A stretch of DNA of 64,000 nucleotides from Variovorax saccharolyticus (GCF_030316765.1 NZ_JASZYT010000017.1:44056-108055), one strand, 5' to 3'; positions 11,350 through 21,343 are shown, numbered from the stretch's first letter. The notes: generated by a model not told the origin, from the sequence alone. Translations and numbers: made by a program.

Positions 11350-12274
11350 CGCACTTTCCTGTGGCATCCTTCGTTTGGGCGGTTCGCAATGCTGCAGCGC
11401 ACGGCTTCTGGAGTCAACTGCGACGGCCGTTGAAGCCCGAACGGCAGCTTCCGACGCCTGGAAAAGTCCTCCGGAAGGTCTGCTTTGGGCCTTGACCACC
11501 ACTCAAGCGACGTGAATTGCGGTGGCTCGATCTGGCTTCGAAATCGGGTTGGGGCAGTCGGCGAGGGGATGCACTTCAGGCGATGTCCGCAATGCCTTGG
11601 GACCGGCCGAATGTCCTGGGATTTCGCGGCACCTGAATGACCGCACTCGGGATCACAGCGCAAGTTGGTCTGGCGGCAGGGGGGGACCTCAAGCGCTGTA
11701 AAGCTGATCCCTGGCGAGCTTGACCGGAACATGTGGAGTCAAGACCCGACCGCACGGATCTCGGCCTATTGCGAGCGCACGTAGAGCCCCACCACCCGCA
11801 TCGGGCTCGCTGTGCCGACCTCCGCCGACGATTGCACCCTTGCCAAAGCCTTGCCTCCCGGCCGCGTGAACGAAAGGGACGTTTGCTCCCACTTTCGAAC
11901 GCACTTGCGAAGGAGCATGGGGCCACAAGTGCACAAAGGAATTTCCGGACCCGCTCCTCGGTCAGATCCGGCTCTTTGCCTTCGGCTTTGCGCCCAAGAG
12001 CTGGCGACTATACCGGGATGACTGCAAGCGCTAGGCCGCGGCGCCTTGGCGGCGCGACGCTCATCGACTCCCATGGGCCCGCACTGCGCTTTCGCGGACG
12101 GTGATGGAACCCGTAAGTGGCCGTTGGGTGTACAGGCCGCGCCGGCGGCTGCCGCCCGCAGGGGCGGCCGAAGCCATCGCGGCATGCGGTGCCCGAACAC
12201 GCGCTCCTCGCTGACAGAGACTCGTCAGGGTTCCGGCCATGCTGGGTATCCTTCGCTAATCACACAGCACATCT
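11350..12274 (+). other. Gap of about 0.9 kb without a supported gene
   Basis: It contains short competing frames on both strands with no recognised domain. It includes the promoter side of the arylamine N-acetyltransferase gene. No repeat or RNA gene was recognised. Confidence 0.4.
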
Positions 12275-12979
12275 ATGACACGCCGCCGCCCCTGCGTTTT
12301 CCCCATCATCGACGTGCTGGACCGGGCTCAAGCCGTCAGGAGTGCCGAGATGGCCTTCGCCTTGGGTGCGGACGGCATTTTCTTCATGAACTCGGATGAC
12401 GACGACGGCGTGCTCCAGGCGGTCACGAAAGAACTGCGAGCCTGCTGGGGCGACAGGTTGCTGGGGGCCGGGTATGCGACGCTGGGACCGGCCGCGGCCT
12501 TGCAGCGCAGCCTGCGTGACCACCTCGATGCCACCTGGACCGCTCGCAGGGATATCACCAGTGAGGCGGCATCGTCCGATGCGGTGGAAGCATCGAAGAT
12601 CCTCCGCGGCCATCGCGACCACCGCGTGTTTGCATCGATCGGGCTGCCTGACCATCTGGAGGATCCGCGGCCCGGCGTGGCTGCGGTGCGCGCGCAGGAT
12701 CTCGGGATGATCCCGACGACCGGCGCTGAAAAGGGGCCGGTGCCGTACCGAAAGCTCGGCATGATCCGCGGGGCCATCGGCGATTCGCCGCTCGGCCTTG
12801 CCGCCTGGGGCCCGACCAGCCTCGCTGCGTTGACCACTCTTCCGAGCCATGTCTTTGTCTCCACGGCAGGGATGGAAGGCTTTCAGTATCTGGATCCGGA
12901 CCTGTTTCGCACCTGCATGGGCCGGGTGGCCGAAGCCGTTGCGCGGACCGCAGCGGGTCCATCGAACCCCTGGTGGTGA
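12275..12979 (+). CDS. TIM-barrel-like protein, distantly BtpA/phosphoribosyl-isomerase-like
   Basis: A 234-aa soluble protein. It opens with a beta strand VFPIIDVLD, a helix and the GADGIFFMNSDDDDG loop. Later segments, LLGAGYATLGP and SHVFVSTAGMEGFQY, look like successive barrel strands. This pattern recalls BtpA-like and phosphoribosylanthranilate-isomerase-like TIM barrels, but catalytic residues cannot be assigned and the identity is not firm. Start is ATG 12275; no obvious Shine-Dalgarno sequence. It is flanked by gaps, so context gives no help. Confidence 0.6.
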   Translation: MTRRRPCVFPIIDVLDRAQAVRSAEMAFALGADGIFFMNSDDDDGVLQAVTKELRACWGDRLLGAGYATLGPAAALQRSLRDHLDATWTARRDITSEAASSDAVEASKILRGHRDHRVFASIGLPDHLEDPRPGVAAVRAQDLGMIPTTGAEKGPVPYRKLGMIRGAIGDSPLGLAAWGPTSLAALTTLPSHVFVSTAGMEGFQYLDPDLFRTCMGRVAEAVARTAAGPSNPWW

Positions 12980-13565
12980 ATCCGGTGCGTATCGATGCGG
13001 AGCCCCCAAGCGCGGCGGCCCGGCTGAACCCGCGCGCAGAGGTCGAGCAGGACGCCGGGGCCAACGCCAGAGCCTCAACGTGCTCTGCAGTTGCGCGAGC
13101 GGCGTGCCAGCGCAGCGTTGTTGGTTCGTTTCCGGCCCGGTCGTTGACAAAGACCGACGCCAAACGGCAGTGAAAAAAACTGAAATCATCCATGAACCGT
13201 CGGACCGATTTCATTGACCTCGCAAGGTGGGAAGGACACCCGTCGGCCGTCAGCCGGGGAGTGGCTGGCCGCCGTGGAAACGCAGGCCCAGGCCGCAGGG
13301 GTGCGAACGCAGCTCTTCCAGCGCATGCTTGACGGCCCCGCGGCGGGCATTTTGCAGGGTAGGCCGCCATCGCGTGATGCATGAGGTCCGGACGTCCCGC
13401 CGCCGGGGGCGCGCGAGGCGCCTTGTAGGTCCACGCCGATTGCACGGAGGGGCGTGGCCGCGGATGATTCTTCCCCGCAAACCGGAACTTCCACGGCCTG
13501 AAGAGGCGTTGCGCCGCGCGAGGCCAGCCGGGATGGAGCATCAACATCAAGATGGGAACAGCCGT
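12980..13565 (+). other. Gap with one short coding-like stretch
   Basis: About 13214-13380 reads as a coding-like, Ala/Gln-rich segment (AGEWLAAVETQAQAAGVRTQ) that ends in a stop and has only a TTG as possible start. It may be a gene scrap. The rest shows nothing recognisable. Confidence 0.3.
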
Positions 13566-13826
13566 ATGAGCCTGCTGCGCGTCGACCTTTACCAGAGTGC
13601 CAGCGATCCGGAGAAGTTTCTCGCTGTCCCGGCCGGGGTAGATCCCGGCGAGCTCATGGGCCCGATGATCTTCGACAAGGAATACGCCCACGTCGTGCGA
13701 TACCACGAAGCCTTCGAATTCGATCCAGCCCAGACTTACGCCGGCGCCAACGCAGCCAAGATTGCCGCGGACATTCTGACGGTGAAATGGGCGACATTCA
13801 GCCGAACCCCCTCGGTCAGCTCCTAG
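13566..13826 (+). CDS. Hypothetical small protein
   Basis: An 86-aa protein beginning MSLLRVDLYQSASDPEKFLA, with a well-mixed composition typical of a folded soluble protein (EYAHVVRYHEAFEFDP). No family was recognised. An in-frame ATG at 13533 would add 11 residues; the internal ATG is preferred because the extension is His/Gln-rich and unlike the body. No clear ribosome-binding site. Confidence 0.5.
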   Translation: MSLLRVDLYQSASDPEKFLAVPAGVDPGELMGPMIFDKEYAHVVRYHEAFEFDPAQTYAGANAAKIAADILTVKWATFSRTPSVSS

Positions 13827-13904
13827 CAGCTTCACGCGCAGGCGGTCACAGTTCAACCTTGCGGCCGAGTCTTGAAAAGGCCCGAACGTTCCTTTCCCGG
13901 GCGA

Positions 13905-14010
13905 GACTGGGAGCACCAACGCCGCACCCAGCGCGGCGCCGCCGATCGCCCCCATCCAGGGCGCGCACCGGGTGGTTAATGCGGACCGCCCTAAACATGC
14001 CCATGTGAAC
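13905..14010 (-). pseudogene. Internally deleted copy of a DUF883-type gene (leader plus C-terminal tail)
   Basis: Read on the minus strand, bases 14010-13989 match the leader just upstream of the intact DUF883 gene (around 21030-20999): GTTCAC(A/T)TGGGCAT(G/A)TTTA. Bases from about 13970 then match the last coding part of that gene, including the identical GCGATCGGCGGCGCCG and GTGCTCC, which encode the Gly-rich terminal membrane segment. The roughly 350 coding bases between are missing. This is a deletion remnant of a duplicate. Confidence 0.65.
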
Positions 14011-14113
14011 GCGTGGCTCCTGGATCCGGGGCCGGCCCTGTCGGCGCGCATGCCCTGTTCTTCGACGCGGCCGCTGCGCCGCGGCCTCCGGAGGCTCGTC
14101 TTGCCCTGCTGAG

Positions 14114-15184
14114 ATGGAAAACACGGTACCCGGGCAGTGCGCCTACCGGGTCGCGCGCCCCGAGACCACGGGGCGCGTACCGGTGCGCGTACAGATTGTC
14201 GGAATGCAAAATTCGCTCCAGACGCTCAATCCGTTTCTTTCGCTCTTTCTTCAACTGGCCTCGGAAATGAGCACTTCGTTCTTTGCGCCCGGCTCCCCTG
14301 CGGCTTCGACAGGGGCCGCGCGATCAATGACCGAAAGCCACGCCGAGTACAGCGTCTTTGTGCCGGCGAGTGCGGCTCCTCGGCGCGCGCCATTGCTGGT
14401 GATGCTGCACGGTGCAGGGCAGGATCCGGAGGATTTCGCCGCAGGCACGGCGATGAATGATGCAGCCGAGCGACATGGCGTCGTGGTCTTGTATCCCGCT
14501 CAGCTGGTGCGCCACAACGCGCAGAGATGCTGGAACTGGTTCGATGCTGACCATCAGACCCGCAGCCGCGGCGACGCAGCCCGTGTCGCGTCGCTGACCC
14601 AGGAGGTGGTGCGTGACTTGGAGATCGACCCGGACCGCATCTACGTGGCAGGCCTGTCTGCCGGGGGTGCCTTGGCCGCGTTGCTGGGCGAAATCTTTCC
14701 GGAGATCTACGCTGCCGTTGGCGTGCATTCGGGTCTCGCGCCACGGGCCGGCACCGACTTGTCCTCGGCACTGGCGGCGATGCGCGGCGTCGCACGCATG
14801 CCGACGGCCCCGAGCGGCGTCCCGACCATCGTCTTCCACGGCGACAAGGACATGGTGGTCAGCCCGCTCAATGCCACCCAGGTGATCGAGGCCTCGGTCG
14901 GCCCCACCTGCCCCTGGGAAGACGCCGAGCATATCGGATCGGACGGCCGACGAAGCACGCGCCGGACCTATTGGCGACACGGCGTCGGGTGTGGCGAGCA
15001 CTGGACCTTGCACGAGGGCGGCCATGCCTGGTCGGGAGGCCGGACGGCGGGCTCGTACGCCGATCCCCTGGGTCCCGACGCGAGCGAGGAAATGCTGCGA
15101 TTCTTCGAGGCCCACCGCCGCGGCCCGGTCGCAGTAGCGACGAAGGCCTCCTGTGGGACGCGGCGCCATCCGACTACCGGCTAA
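14114..15184 (+). CDS. PHB depolymerase-family esterase (LpqC-like)
   Basis: An alpha/beta-hydrolase of the short PHB-depolymerase/feruloyl-esterase family. Visible are PLLVMLHGAGQDPEDFAAGT (oxyanion region), GLSAGGALAALLG with nucleophile Ser182 counted from 14114, AAVGVHSGLAP, the acidic FHGDKDMVVSP segment and the final HAWSGG with the catalytic His. Family members hydrolyse polyhydroxyalkanoate oligomers or aryl esters. The N-terminus is uncertain: ATG codons at 14114, 14204 and 14267 are in frame, and conserved sequence starts only near residue 75 of the longest form. No classical signal peptide is evident. The PHA-granule and phasin-like genes at 21-22.6 kb make a storage-polymer role attractive, but that is inference. 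Confidence 0.85.
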   Translation: MENTVPGQCAYRVARPETTGRVPVRVQIVGMQNSLQTLNPFLSLFLQLASEMSTSFFAPGSPAASTGAARSMTESHAEYSVFVPASAAPRRAPLLVMLHGAGQDPEDFAAGTAMNDAAERHGVVVLYPAQLVRHNAQRCWNWFDADHQTRSRGDAARVASLTQEVVRDLEIDPDRIYVAGLSAGGALAALLGEIFPEIYAAVGVHSGLAPRAGTDLSSALAAMRGVARMPTAPSGVPTIVFHGDKDMVVSPLNATQVIEASVGPTCPWEDAEHIGSDGRRSTRRTYWRHGVGCGEHWTLHEGGHAWSGGRTAGSYADPLGPDASEEMLRFFEAHRRGPVAVATKASCGTRRHPTTG

Positions 15185-15338
15185 TTTGCAGGCGCAGGCG
15201 CCCGCCCGCCAGACGCAAAGGGACGCAGGCATGGCGCAACCGAGAGATCGGCGGCCGCGGAGCGCGCGCCCGCGGCGTGGCAGGAATCACTCCCTCTCGC
15301 GGCTGGAAAGCGAAGGCGCGCATCGCGGCCTGAGCTCC

Positions 15339-15611
15339 TCACAGGATCTGAAACCCGCTGTCGCCGGAATGGGGCCTGACTTCATAATCGGTCAGCCAGG
15401 TTCTGAGCCGCAACCACAACGCTTCCTCCGCCCCTTCCGTGTCGAGGAAGGTGCCGAAGAGCGCAATGCGGCACTTGATTTCTTCCTGTCGGTAGAGGTC
15501 GGCGTGGTAGCGGTGCCCACCGTTTTCGCCGGGCTCCCGCTCGACCCGTACGGACCACCCGTGGGCGAGGAATTTCGAAGCGACTTCGGAGTTCGCTGCG
15601 TGGGTGAGCAT
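15339..15611 (-). CDS. Hypothetical small protein
   Basis: A 90-aa protein, MLTHAANSEVASKFLAHGWS and onward, with a well-mixed alpha/beta composition. An in-frame TTG at 15668 would extend it by 19 residues. No known domain was recognised. It is convergent with the esterase gene, about 150 bases from its stop. Confidence 0.5.
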   Translation of the reverse strand: MLTHAANSEVASKFLAHGWSVRVEREPGENGGHRYHADLYRQEEIKCRIALFGTFLDTEGAEEALWLRLRTWLTDYEVRPHSGDSGFQIL

Positions 15612-16394
15612 GGTGAGAAAAGAACCTGTTGCTGAGCGATCGCCGCACGGTGAATCATTCGGATCCAAGCTGAATGCAGGCTGAACGCAGAACCGTGACC
15701 CCGAATCGACGTCGATCTGGCGTGCCGCGCGGCGTGTCGCTCTACCGGGTCCGTGCCGTGAGGCCCCAGCGTCGCGACCGCAGGGGGCTCAGCTTCACGG
15801 CCTGCAGGGCAACGCCGCGCTGGACCGATGCCATGAGGTCAGGCCGAACCTCGACCACGCCTTCATTGAGCCTTCCTTGATGCCCTCAGCGACCGGGTCT
15901 CGGAGATCCAGCGGGAGCCGGTCGAGACGAGCCGCTGCCCCCGGCCCGTCGGCGCTGGCCCCCACTTGCTGAGCGCTTCCCGTCATGCGGTCGCGCGACG
16001 ACAAGGTTGCTTCGCGTCGCCCCGTATTGCGCAAGACTTCGGTCCGGCGCAAGCATGGGCTGGAGCATCGACGTTCCGGGCTTGCGGCGTGCCCGCGGAA
16101 TCTGGTTACCGTTTGAAAAAGCCGCGCTCTGCGTGGGCAGTCGTTTCACGGTCCTTGAAAGCGCGCCGCCGGAGCTCGTGCAGCTTTCGCAAACGGACTG
16201 CAAGTCGTTGATGCCTATGGTTGTTTCCCACACGGCGAAGGCTGCGCCAGGGGCTGGATCGAAGCGAAGCAACTCCTGGGACGGTCGCATTCCAAGCGCA
16301 GTGCAGGTTGCGTCCTGCCGAGAATCGTTGGCGACCAACCACGCACAGCATCGCGCCCTGTTGCGCGCCCCGGGGACTCAACCAGAATGCAGGC
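15612..16394 (+). other. Gap of about 0.8 kb without a supported gene
   Basis: Competing frames (plus 16007-16402, minus 15886-16338) have no recognised domain. No repeats or RNA genes were noticed. Confidence 0.4.
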
Positions 16395-16619
16395 ATGACT
16401 GAAGACACCGCGCAGAAGATCTTGCGAGACGCCCGGGCCGAAGCAATCAAGACCGCCACACGCATCACCGTGGTCGGTCATCGCCTGAGCGTCCTGGTGC
16501 GGCCTCATCCGCCGGGCAGCGAGCCGCGCGCCGATTTCCTCGTTCACGGCATCGTCGTCTCGCTGGGAGCGGCGGCGGCAGCGATGGCGGGGAGCCGCTC
16601 GCTTCATGTTGCTTCTTGA
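16395..16619 (+). CDS. Hypothetical small protein
   Basis: A 74-aa frame beginning MTEDTAQKILRDARAEAIKT, a helical start followed by a short hydrophobic tail region (HGIVVSLGAAAAAMAG). It looks protein-like but has only a weak ribosome-binding site. No family was recognised. Confidence 0.4.
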   Translation: MTEDTAQKILRDARAEAIKTATRITVVGHRLSVLVRPHPPGSEPRADFLVHGIVVSLGAAAAAMAGSRSLHVAS

Positions 16620-16732
16620 TCCAAAGGCCGCGTTGAACCGATCGAGCATCGATGGGATGCTTCAAGCCCAGCCCCGCCGCTGCTCTCGGTAGCAGGAGTG
16701 AGGCGGTGCTCCCCGCTCCAGGGTCAAGCTCT

Positions 16733-17161
16733 CTAAGCCGGACCGGCGGGCGAGTGATCCGTCAGGATCGACGCGGCTCGATAGGCAGAGCGCCCCGCGG
16801 TTTTCGTGTAAGCGACCAGCGTCTGCATCTGGCGCTGGCGCTCTTGCGGCGTCGGGTCGGCCGTCTGGTTGAGCAGGGCTTGGCTGACTTCGAGCAGCGC
16901 AACGGCGGAGGTGATGCAGAAGTGGATCGCTGAATCCTCTGGTTTCTCCTCGTAGCGCGCCTTCTCCGCCTGCAAGGCCATCGACTGATCTTTGGCGCTC
17001 ATTGACGCCAGCAGCGTCGGTCCATAGTAAGGCACCTCGGCGCGATCCGCGCCGCTGCCGAGGATCTGGTCCAGCTCCTTCAGCGCTCGTTCGAGGCGAA
17101 GCCTGGTTTCGGACGGATCAATTCGGCCTGGGACGTTGGCCTCGTATCGTGGTTCATTCAT
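16733..17161 (-). CDS. Hypothetical helical protein
   Basis: A 142-aa soluble protein, mainly helical, with segments such as LRLERALKELDQILGSGADR and SAIHFCITSAVALLEVSQAL. The Met start at 17161 begins MNEPRYEANVPGRID. No known domain was recognised. Composition and length suggest a real gene, although no strong ribosome-binding site was found. It is isolated. Confidence 0.55.
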   Translation of the reverse strand: MNEPRYEANVPGRIDPSETRLRLERALKELDQILGSGADRAEVPYYGPTLLASMSAKDQSMALQAEKARYEEKPEDSAIHFCITSAVALLEVSQALLNQTADPTPQERQRQMQTLVAYTKTAGRSAYRAASILTDHSPAGPA

Positions 17162-17608
17162 CTGGCGATTGTCGCCGTCTGTTCATCTAGCCCCGCGCCG
17201 GCCTGTGACGCGGCATCGGTGCAGTCGATTCGCTGCCTGCTTCCTCGCGCGCTGCATCTTCGCTGAAGCGCAGAAAGCTGCGCAAGCTGACCGGCACTTC
17301 CGCCCCTGCGTCAGCCGTTCCCGCATCTGTCCCGCAAGCCGAGCCACGGGCGGCATGCACAAGGGGCGACGGGCAATAGCGACACCAACACGATTCGCCA
17401 GGCGGTGGTCGGATCATCTTGACCAATGTGGGGCTCGGCGCCGGGCTCTGCCTGCAAGGCGCCAAGGTCAGCAATATCCAGCTCTGAGGGGGCGAGCCCG
17501 GTCAGCGACCGTTGACGCCTCCACGTGTTTGCAGAACGGCAGGCAACAGCGTGGCCGATCCCATGCACGTTGCGTCGTGTGGGCCGCCTCCCACCGCCGC
17601 GCTGCCCT
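17162..17608 (+). other. Gap with no recognised feature
   Basis: Short competing frames only. A plus-strand stretch near 17420-17490 reads TNVGLGAGLCLQGAKVSNIQ before a stop, but it has no usable start and may be a scrap. Confidence 0.35.
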
Positions 17609-17782
17609 TCAGGGCTTCTTCGGCTCGACCTTGCTGGGGCGGGAAGGCACTTGCTGGGGCAATTCGACGGGCGTTGCCCCGTCGGGGTTGGTCGCCGTTT
17701 GGTGCGCGGCGTCCGCGAGTCGGTCCGGGCTGCCGGGTGAAGCAACGCTTCGGGGACGGAGCCTTTTCGTGGGAGCGGTCAT
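17609..17782 (-). CDS. Small Pro-rich hypothetical protein
   Basis: A 57-aa protein beginning MTAPTKRLRPRSVASPGSPD, rich in Pro, Ser, Thr and basic residues, and probably disordered. The ATG at 17782 follows a strong AAGGAGA element, which supports translation and decides the start. No family was recognised. Its ribosome-binding region resembles that of the small gene at 23283-23486. Confidence 0.55.
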   Translation of the reverse strand: MTAPTKRLRPRSVASPGSPDRLADAAHQTATNPDGATPVELPQQVPSRPSKVEPKKP

Positions 17783-18058
17783 GGTGATGTCTCCTTGGAC
17801 GAGTGAGAAGGCGCGGGCCACAGCAATGCCTCGCCGTGTTTCGCCCTGCGGATCGGGGCGGGCCAGCGGCCAGCCGAGGGAAAGACGATTTCAGGGGGGC
17901 AGGTTCCGCTAGACACTGTGTCACCGGAAACGCGATGCGGCATGGCGAAGAAAACCTGCTTGTCGGTAGGCCCCGTCCTTCGCGGACGCGCGATTGAGAC
18001 CGAGGCGTCAAAGCGCTGTTCCGGCGCACCAGCAAGGGTCCCTGCACTGGAGACGGCC

Positions 18059-18450
18059 ATGGATGCGATCCAAGGTGACTACGTGCTTGCTCACACGAGC
18101 GCGCGCACCCTTCGCGAGATCGACGAACTCACAGGCAGGTCTGGAACGCATCGCGGGTGGAGACCCCGGAAAGGTGAAGTGCCGTTTGTCGGCCTTGGAC
18201 CGCGAGTGGGACGTCGACCGGGTCCTGGAAGCCGAAGCGGCCAACGTGGGTCTCGCCGGCCTGGCCCTCGGGATTTTTGGGAACCGCCGGTTCCTTGGTT
18301 TGCCTGCGGTGGCGGCGGCCAGCGTGCTGGCGCAAGCACAGACGGGGCGCTACCCGCTCCATCTTCCGATCGCTCGGCGCACGCACTTCCAAGGAGATCG
18401 CCAGGGAGCGCTTCGCTGCGAGGCGCTCAGAGGCGATTTCGAGTCGCCGC
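18059..18450 (+). pseudogene. DUF2892 (YgaP-like membrane) protein, broken copy 1
   Basis: Three frames together spell a small DUF2892-type protein: TSARTLREIDELT in one frame, then LERIAGGDPGKVKCRLSALD and REWDVDRVLEAEAANVGLAG LALG with NRRFLGLPAV in another, then the FRSLGARTSKEIARERFAA segment in a third, ending with EALRGDF. At least three single-base shifts break it. The order of motifs (N-terminal T..N-like head, ALDREWDVERVLE, one or two membrane helices, LRRLG.RT..EI, ALRGDF) is the same as in the adjacent copy 2. Confidence 0.7.
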
Positions 18451-18537
18451 AAGGATCGGAGCTGCCGCCGCGCGGGGGAGGTGTCGGGCAGGAAGAAGGG
18501 TCTTCGAGGGAGGAGGGCGTCTCTCCGCGGCGACGAG

Positions 18538-18999
18538 ATGACTGGCCGTCTGCCCCCGGCGGCGCTTCGGCTCGAGCAGCGCAGCGCACCGGAGGTCAAC
18601 GCGGCCATCCGAGCTCGGACTGAGGCAGAGCTCACTCGCTTGGAAGGCGCGGATCGCGCAAGCCTCGAAGAGAGGCTCGCGGCGCTGAATGAGGAATGGG
18701 ACATTGAGCGCGTGCTGCAGACGAACGCGCCCATCCTGGTGTTGGCGGGGCTGGTCCTGGGCGTGCGAGTTGATCGTCGTTCCTGGCGCTGCCCATGGCG
18801 GTGCTGGGTTGCTCAGCATGCGCTGCAGGGCTGGTGTCCTATTCCCGTGCTGCGGCGACTCGGTGTGCGCACGATGCGCGAGATCGAGCGGGGAGCGTCA
18901 CGGCGTCAAGGCCTTGCGCGGCGACTTCGATCGCTTGCCGCCCGTTGATGCTCGCACCAACGCACGGATGCGCGCGGTGCTCAGGGCCATCGACGCTTG
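18538..18999 (+). pseudogene. DUF2892 (YgaP-like membrane) protein, broken copy 2
   Basis: From ATG 18538 the frame reads MTGRLPPAALRLEQRSAPEV, AALNEEWDIERVLQTNAPIL, VLAGLVLGVRVDRR and HALQGWCPIPVLRRLGVRTM. This is the full DUF2892-like architecture: a soluble head of about 60 residues, paired helices and the QGWCP motif. The membrane part is disturbed (VDRRSWRCPWRCWVAQ), consistent with compensating shifts. Near 18895 another shift moves the conserved ALRGDFDRLPPVDARTNARM tail to a different frame ending at 18999. It lies about 90 bases downstream of copy 1, so a tandem pair decayed together. Confidence 0.75.
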
Positions 19000-20107
19000 A
19001 GGTGTGGCGGCGCGCCCCTGATCGCGTGGACAACCCTCTCGCTGCCCATGGCGCCGCCGCCCCGCAGCTCAAAGAGGGTTCACGCTCACGACGCCATCAG
19101 GGCGCACGCACTCGAGAAAACAGCCACAACGAAGATCTCGCGGTGCGACGGCGAGCCTCGCGTCGCGCGGCCGCGCCGCGGCGGGCAATCGTCCCTTCGG
19201 AAAGCGACTTCAGTCAAGCGGCAAAGCGGGACGTTGTAGGTCAGTTTCCGCCACCGTCGTTGGCATTGGCCGATGCAATACGGGTGTGAAGGCAATGAAG
19301 ATCATTCTCATGAACCATCGGAGTGATCTCGTCGACACCATCCAAGGCCTTGCCCGGGATGAGGGCACTCGTCAGCCTTCGGCCGGCGACTGGCTGGCCG
19401 ACCTGGATCGCCGGGCGCAGGGGGCCGTGGCTGTGCCGCAGCAGTTCACCCAGTGCATGGATGAGGGTCCTGCGGATGACTCCGGAAAGAAAGAGCCGCA
19501 ATAGTTTGCGTGGGGACCCGTTGCGCGGGCCACTACGCTCTCACTACACGGACGGTGCCTGGCTGGATCAATTGGCGGCGACGGAGGACTGAGCGAAGGA
19601 GCGAAAGCGAGATGGAGGAAGACTCAAGATCCGTGCGCGCGAGGAACGGATCGCCGAGATCACGAAGCGTCGCGGGGGCCATTTGTGCGCATCGGGACGC
19701 ACTTGTAGCATTCGAGCGGCAACAGCGTGCGCCGTGGCTCGATCATCAGTACCGGGAAAGCAAACGCACGGCACTTGTTAACCGAGGCGGAGTGCAACTA
19801 TTTGCCGGCGCGCATCAGCAACGAACTGCGCGACCCAGCAAGGCGCTGTCACCGAGCAGCCTAACGCGTGCAAGGGCCACGTACGTGTTGCACGATTCGC
19901 GCAACTGTCGGCCGGCCGATAAAGTATGCGAGCGGTGGCGGTGGAGATGGCGCGGGAGCACAGAACCCCTCGCAGCAACATGCGTCACCTTGACGATCAA
20001 TGACGGTGTAACCAACCCACGGACATCAGTCTGATCCCTCGTCGCCATCACCCCGCACCACTGGCTCAACAATTCGATCCCGTGTCCCTTGACGCGAGCG
20101 ACCCATA
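19000..20107 (+). other. Gap of about 1.1 kb; one possible small frame
   Basis: A plus-strand frame at 19295-19504 (69 aa, MKIILMNHRSDLVDTIQGLA) follows GAAGG and could be a small protein, but no family was recognised. The remaining bases hold short competing frames only. Confidence 0.35.
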
Positions 20108-20338
20108 TCACTCCTTTGGGCCGGTGGCCCGCGCCACGCGGTCGTCATTCGTCGTGCTGCGGGATCCCTTGAGATGCAATTCCACATCGCTCGCGCGATC
20201 GCCCACGGCCGTAACCGCTTCCTTGAGCTGTTCGGCCGTCACGTTCAGTTTCTGGGCCCATGCGTTCATTGAGGCGTCGGACTTGACATCGATACGTTCG
20301 GGACTGGTGAGTGCGCAGGGCTTGCCGTGATCTGTCAT
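20108..20338 (-). CDS. DUF3606 domain protein
   Basis: A 76-aa soluble protein. Residues about 10-48 (ERIDVKSDASMNAWAQKLNV then TAEQLKEAVTAVGDRASDVE) match the DUF3606 pattern: a short strand, an aligned W..K(L/F)GV motif and a helix with L..AV..VG. DUF3606 proteins are small, uncharacterised proteins common in proteobacteria. The ATG at 20338 follows CTGGAGAC. It lies on the same strand as the DUF883 gene upstream (20591-20998), with about 250 bases between. Confidence 0.75.
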   Translation of the reverse strand: MTDHGKPCALTSPERIDVKSDASMNAWAQKLNVTAEQLKEAVTAVGDRASDVELHLKGSRSTTNDDRVARATGPKE

Positions 20339-20590
20339 TCGTGTCTCCAGCTGATGTTCGAGGAGGTTCATCCCCGGGCGCCACCCTGACCTGTAGGCGC
20401 ACGCCGTCGATGGAGATCGGGCGATGTCTATACCCGGCGACCGGCGCATGGCGAGGTGGCAGCGCAAGAACAGGAAGACATACGGCCACCAATCCGGTGA
20501 AGTTTCGCCATCCCGCCGAGATGCATCCACGACCAGGATCCGTGAAAAGGCGTTCGGCCGCATCACTGAGACCGTGCCTGGTCGCCTCGG

Positions 20591-20998
20591 TCATCGTCCC
20601 CGTCGCGTGAGGAGCACGAGCGCCGCGGATAGCACGGCGCCGCCGATCGCCGCCATTTTCACGGCGCGCAGCGGATCTTCGTGAATGTACTCGGACGCGT
20701 TTGCCCTGACGGTCTCGAACTGTGTCTTGACGTCCCGCAGTCTGCGCCCGGCTGCATCGACGGCGTCGTTGGCGTAGGCCTTCGTCGCGTCGACAGCCTG
20801 AATTCCAGCGCGCTGGACCTGTTCGGCTGCCTTGGCGACGGACTGGCGGGTTTGGCCCGCCACGTCGGAGACGGTCTCCTTGACCGCCTGTCCTGCCTCG
20901 TCAATCGCTGGTTTGAATCCGGTAGCCAGGGTGGACCCGGAAGGGGCGTTGCCGCTCGTGGTGCTCGTGCCGCCCGCAAAGTTTGATTCGTCGCTCAT
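20591..20998 (-). CDS. DUF883/ElaB-like membrane-anchored protein
   Basis: A 135-aa protein with a long amphipathic Ala/Gln/Val-rich helical body (DEAGQAVKETVSDVAGQTRQ, AKAAEQVQRAGIQAVDATKA), the typical YIHEDPLRAVKMAAIGGAVL transition and a single C-terminal membrane helix ending in Arg residues. This is the ElaB/YqjD/DUF883 layout; family members anchor to the inner membrane and some bind ribosomes in stationary phase. The ATG at 20998 follows GGAGATCACC. A decayed second copy of leader and tail is at 13905-14010. Confidence 0.8.
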   Translation of the reverse strand: MSDESNFAGGTSTTSGNAPSGSTLATGFKPAIDEAGQAVKETVSDVAGQTRQSVAKAAEQVQRAGIQAVDATKAYANDAVDAAGRRLRDVKTQFETVRANASEYIHEDPLRAVKMAAIGGAVLSAALVLLTRRGR

Positions 20999-21343
20999 GG
21001 TGATCTCCATAAATATGCCCAAGTGAACACCTCCATCGTGGGTGGTCGCGGGCTCGGCCATGTCTGCGCCCATGCCCTCTTGCTGTAGGCCGGCACTGCA
21101 CGATGGCCGCGAGGCCGCTTCGAAAGGATCTCGATGTTGGGGGGCAGCACTGCGTTCGGTGGGCGGAACCGCTGCCACCAGATCTTGGATTGGCGCGGAC
21201 GCCGAAGAAGCGACGGGCCATATCCCCTAAGCCCTGGACTTGCCGTCGATGCGAGGAGGAAAGTCCGCGGCGGATGCCCAGTCGCACCGGGCCCCGTGCG
21301 GACGGCCCTTGACCAGTGCGTCGATTCGCTACACCCTACGTCG
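20999..21343 (+). other. Divergent intergenic region
   Basis: It separates the minus-strand DUF883 gene from the plus-strand PHA-system gene and should hold both promoters. No clear promoter boxes were identified. The leader of the DUF883 gene (about 20999-21030) is the segment repeated at 13989-14010. Confidence 0.4.

Noticed and set aside
16007..16402. Plus-strand 131-aa frame
   Set aside because: No domain, no ribosome-binding site and a composition similar to the antisense frame.
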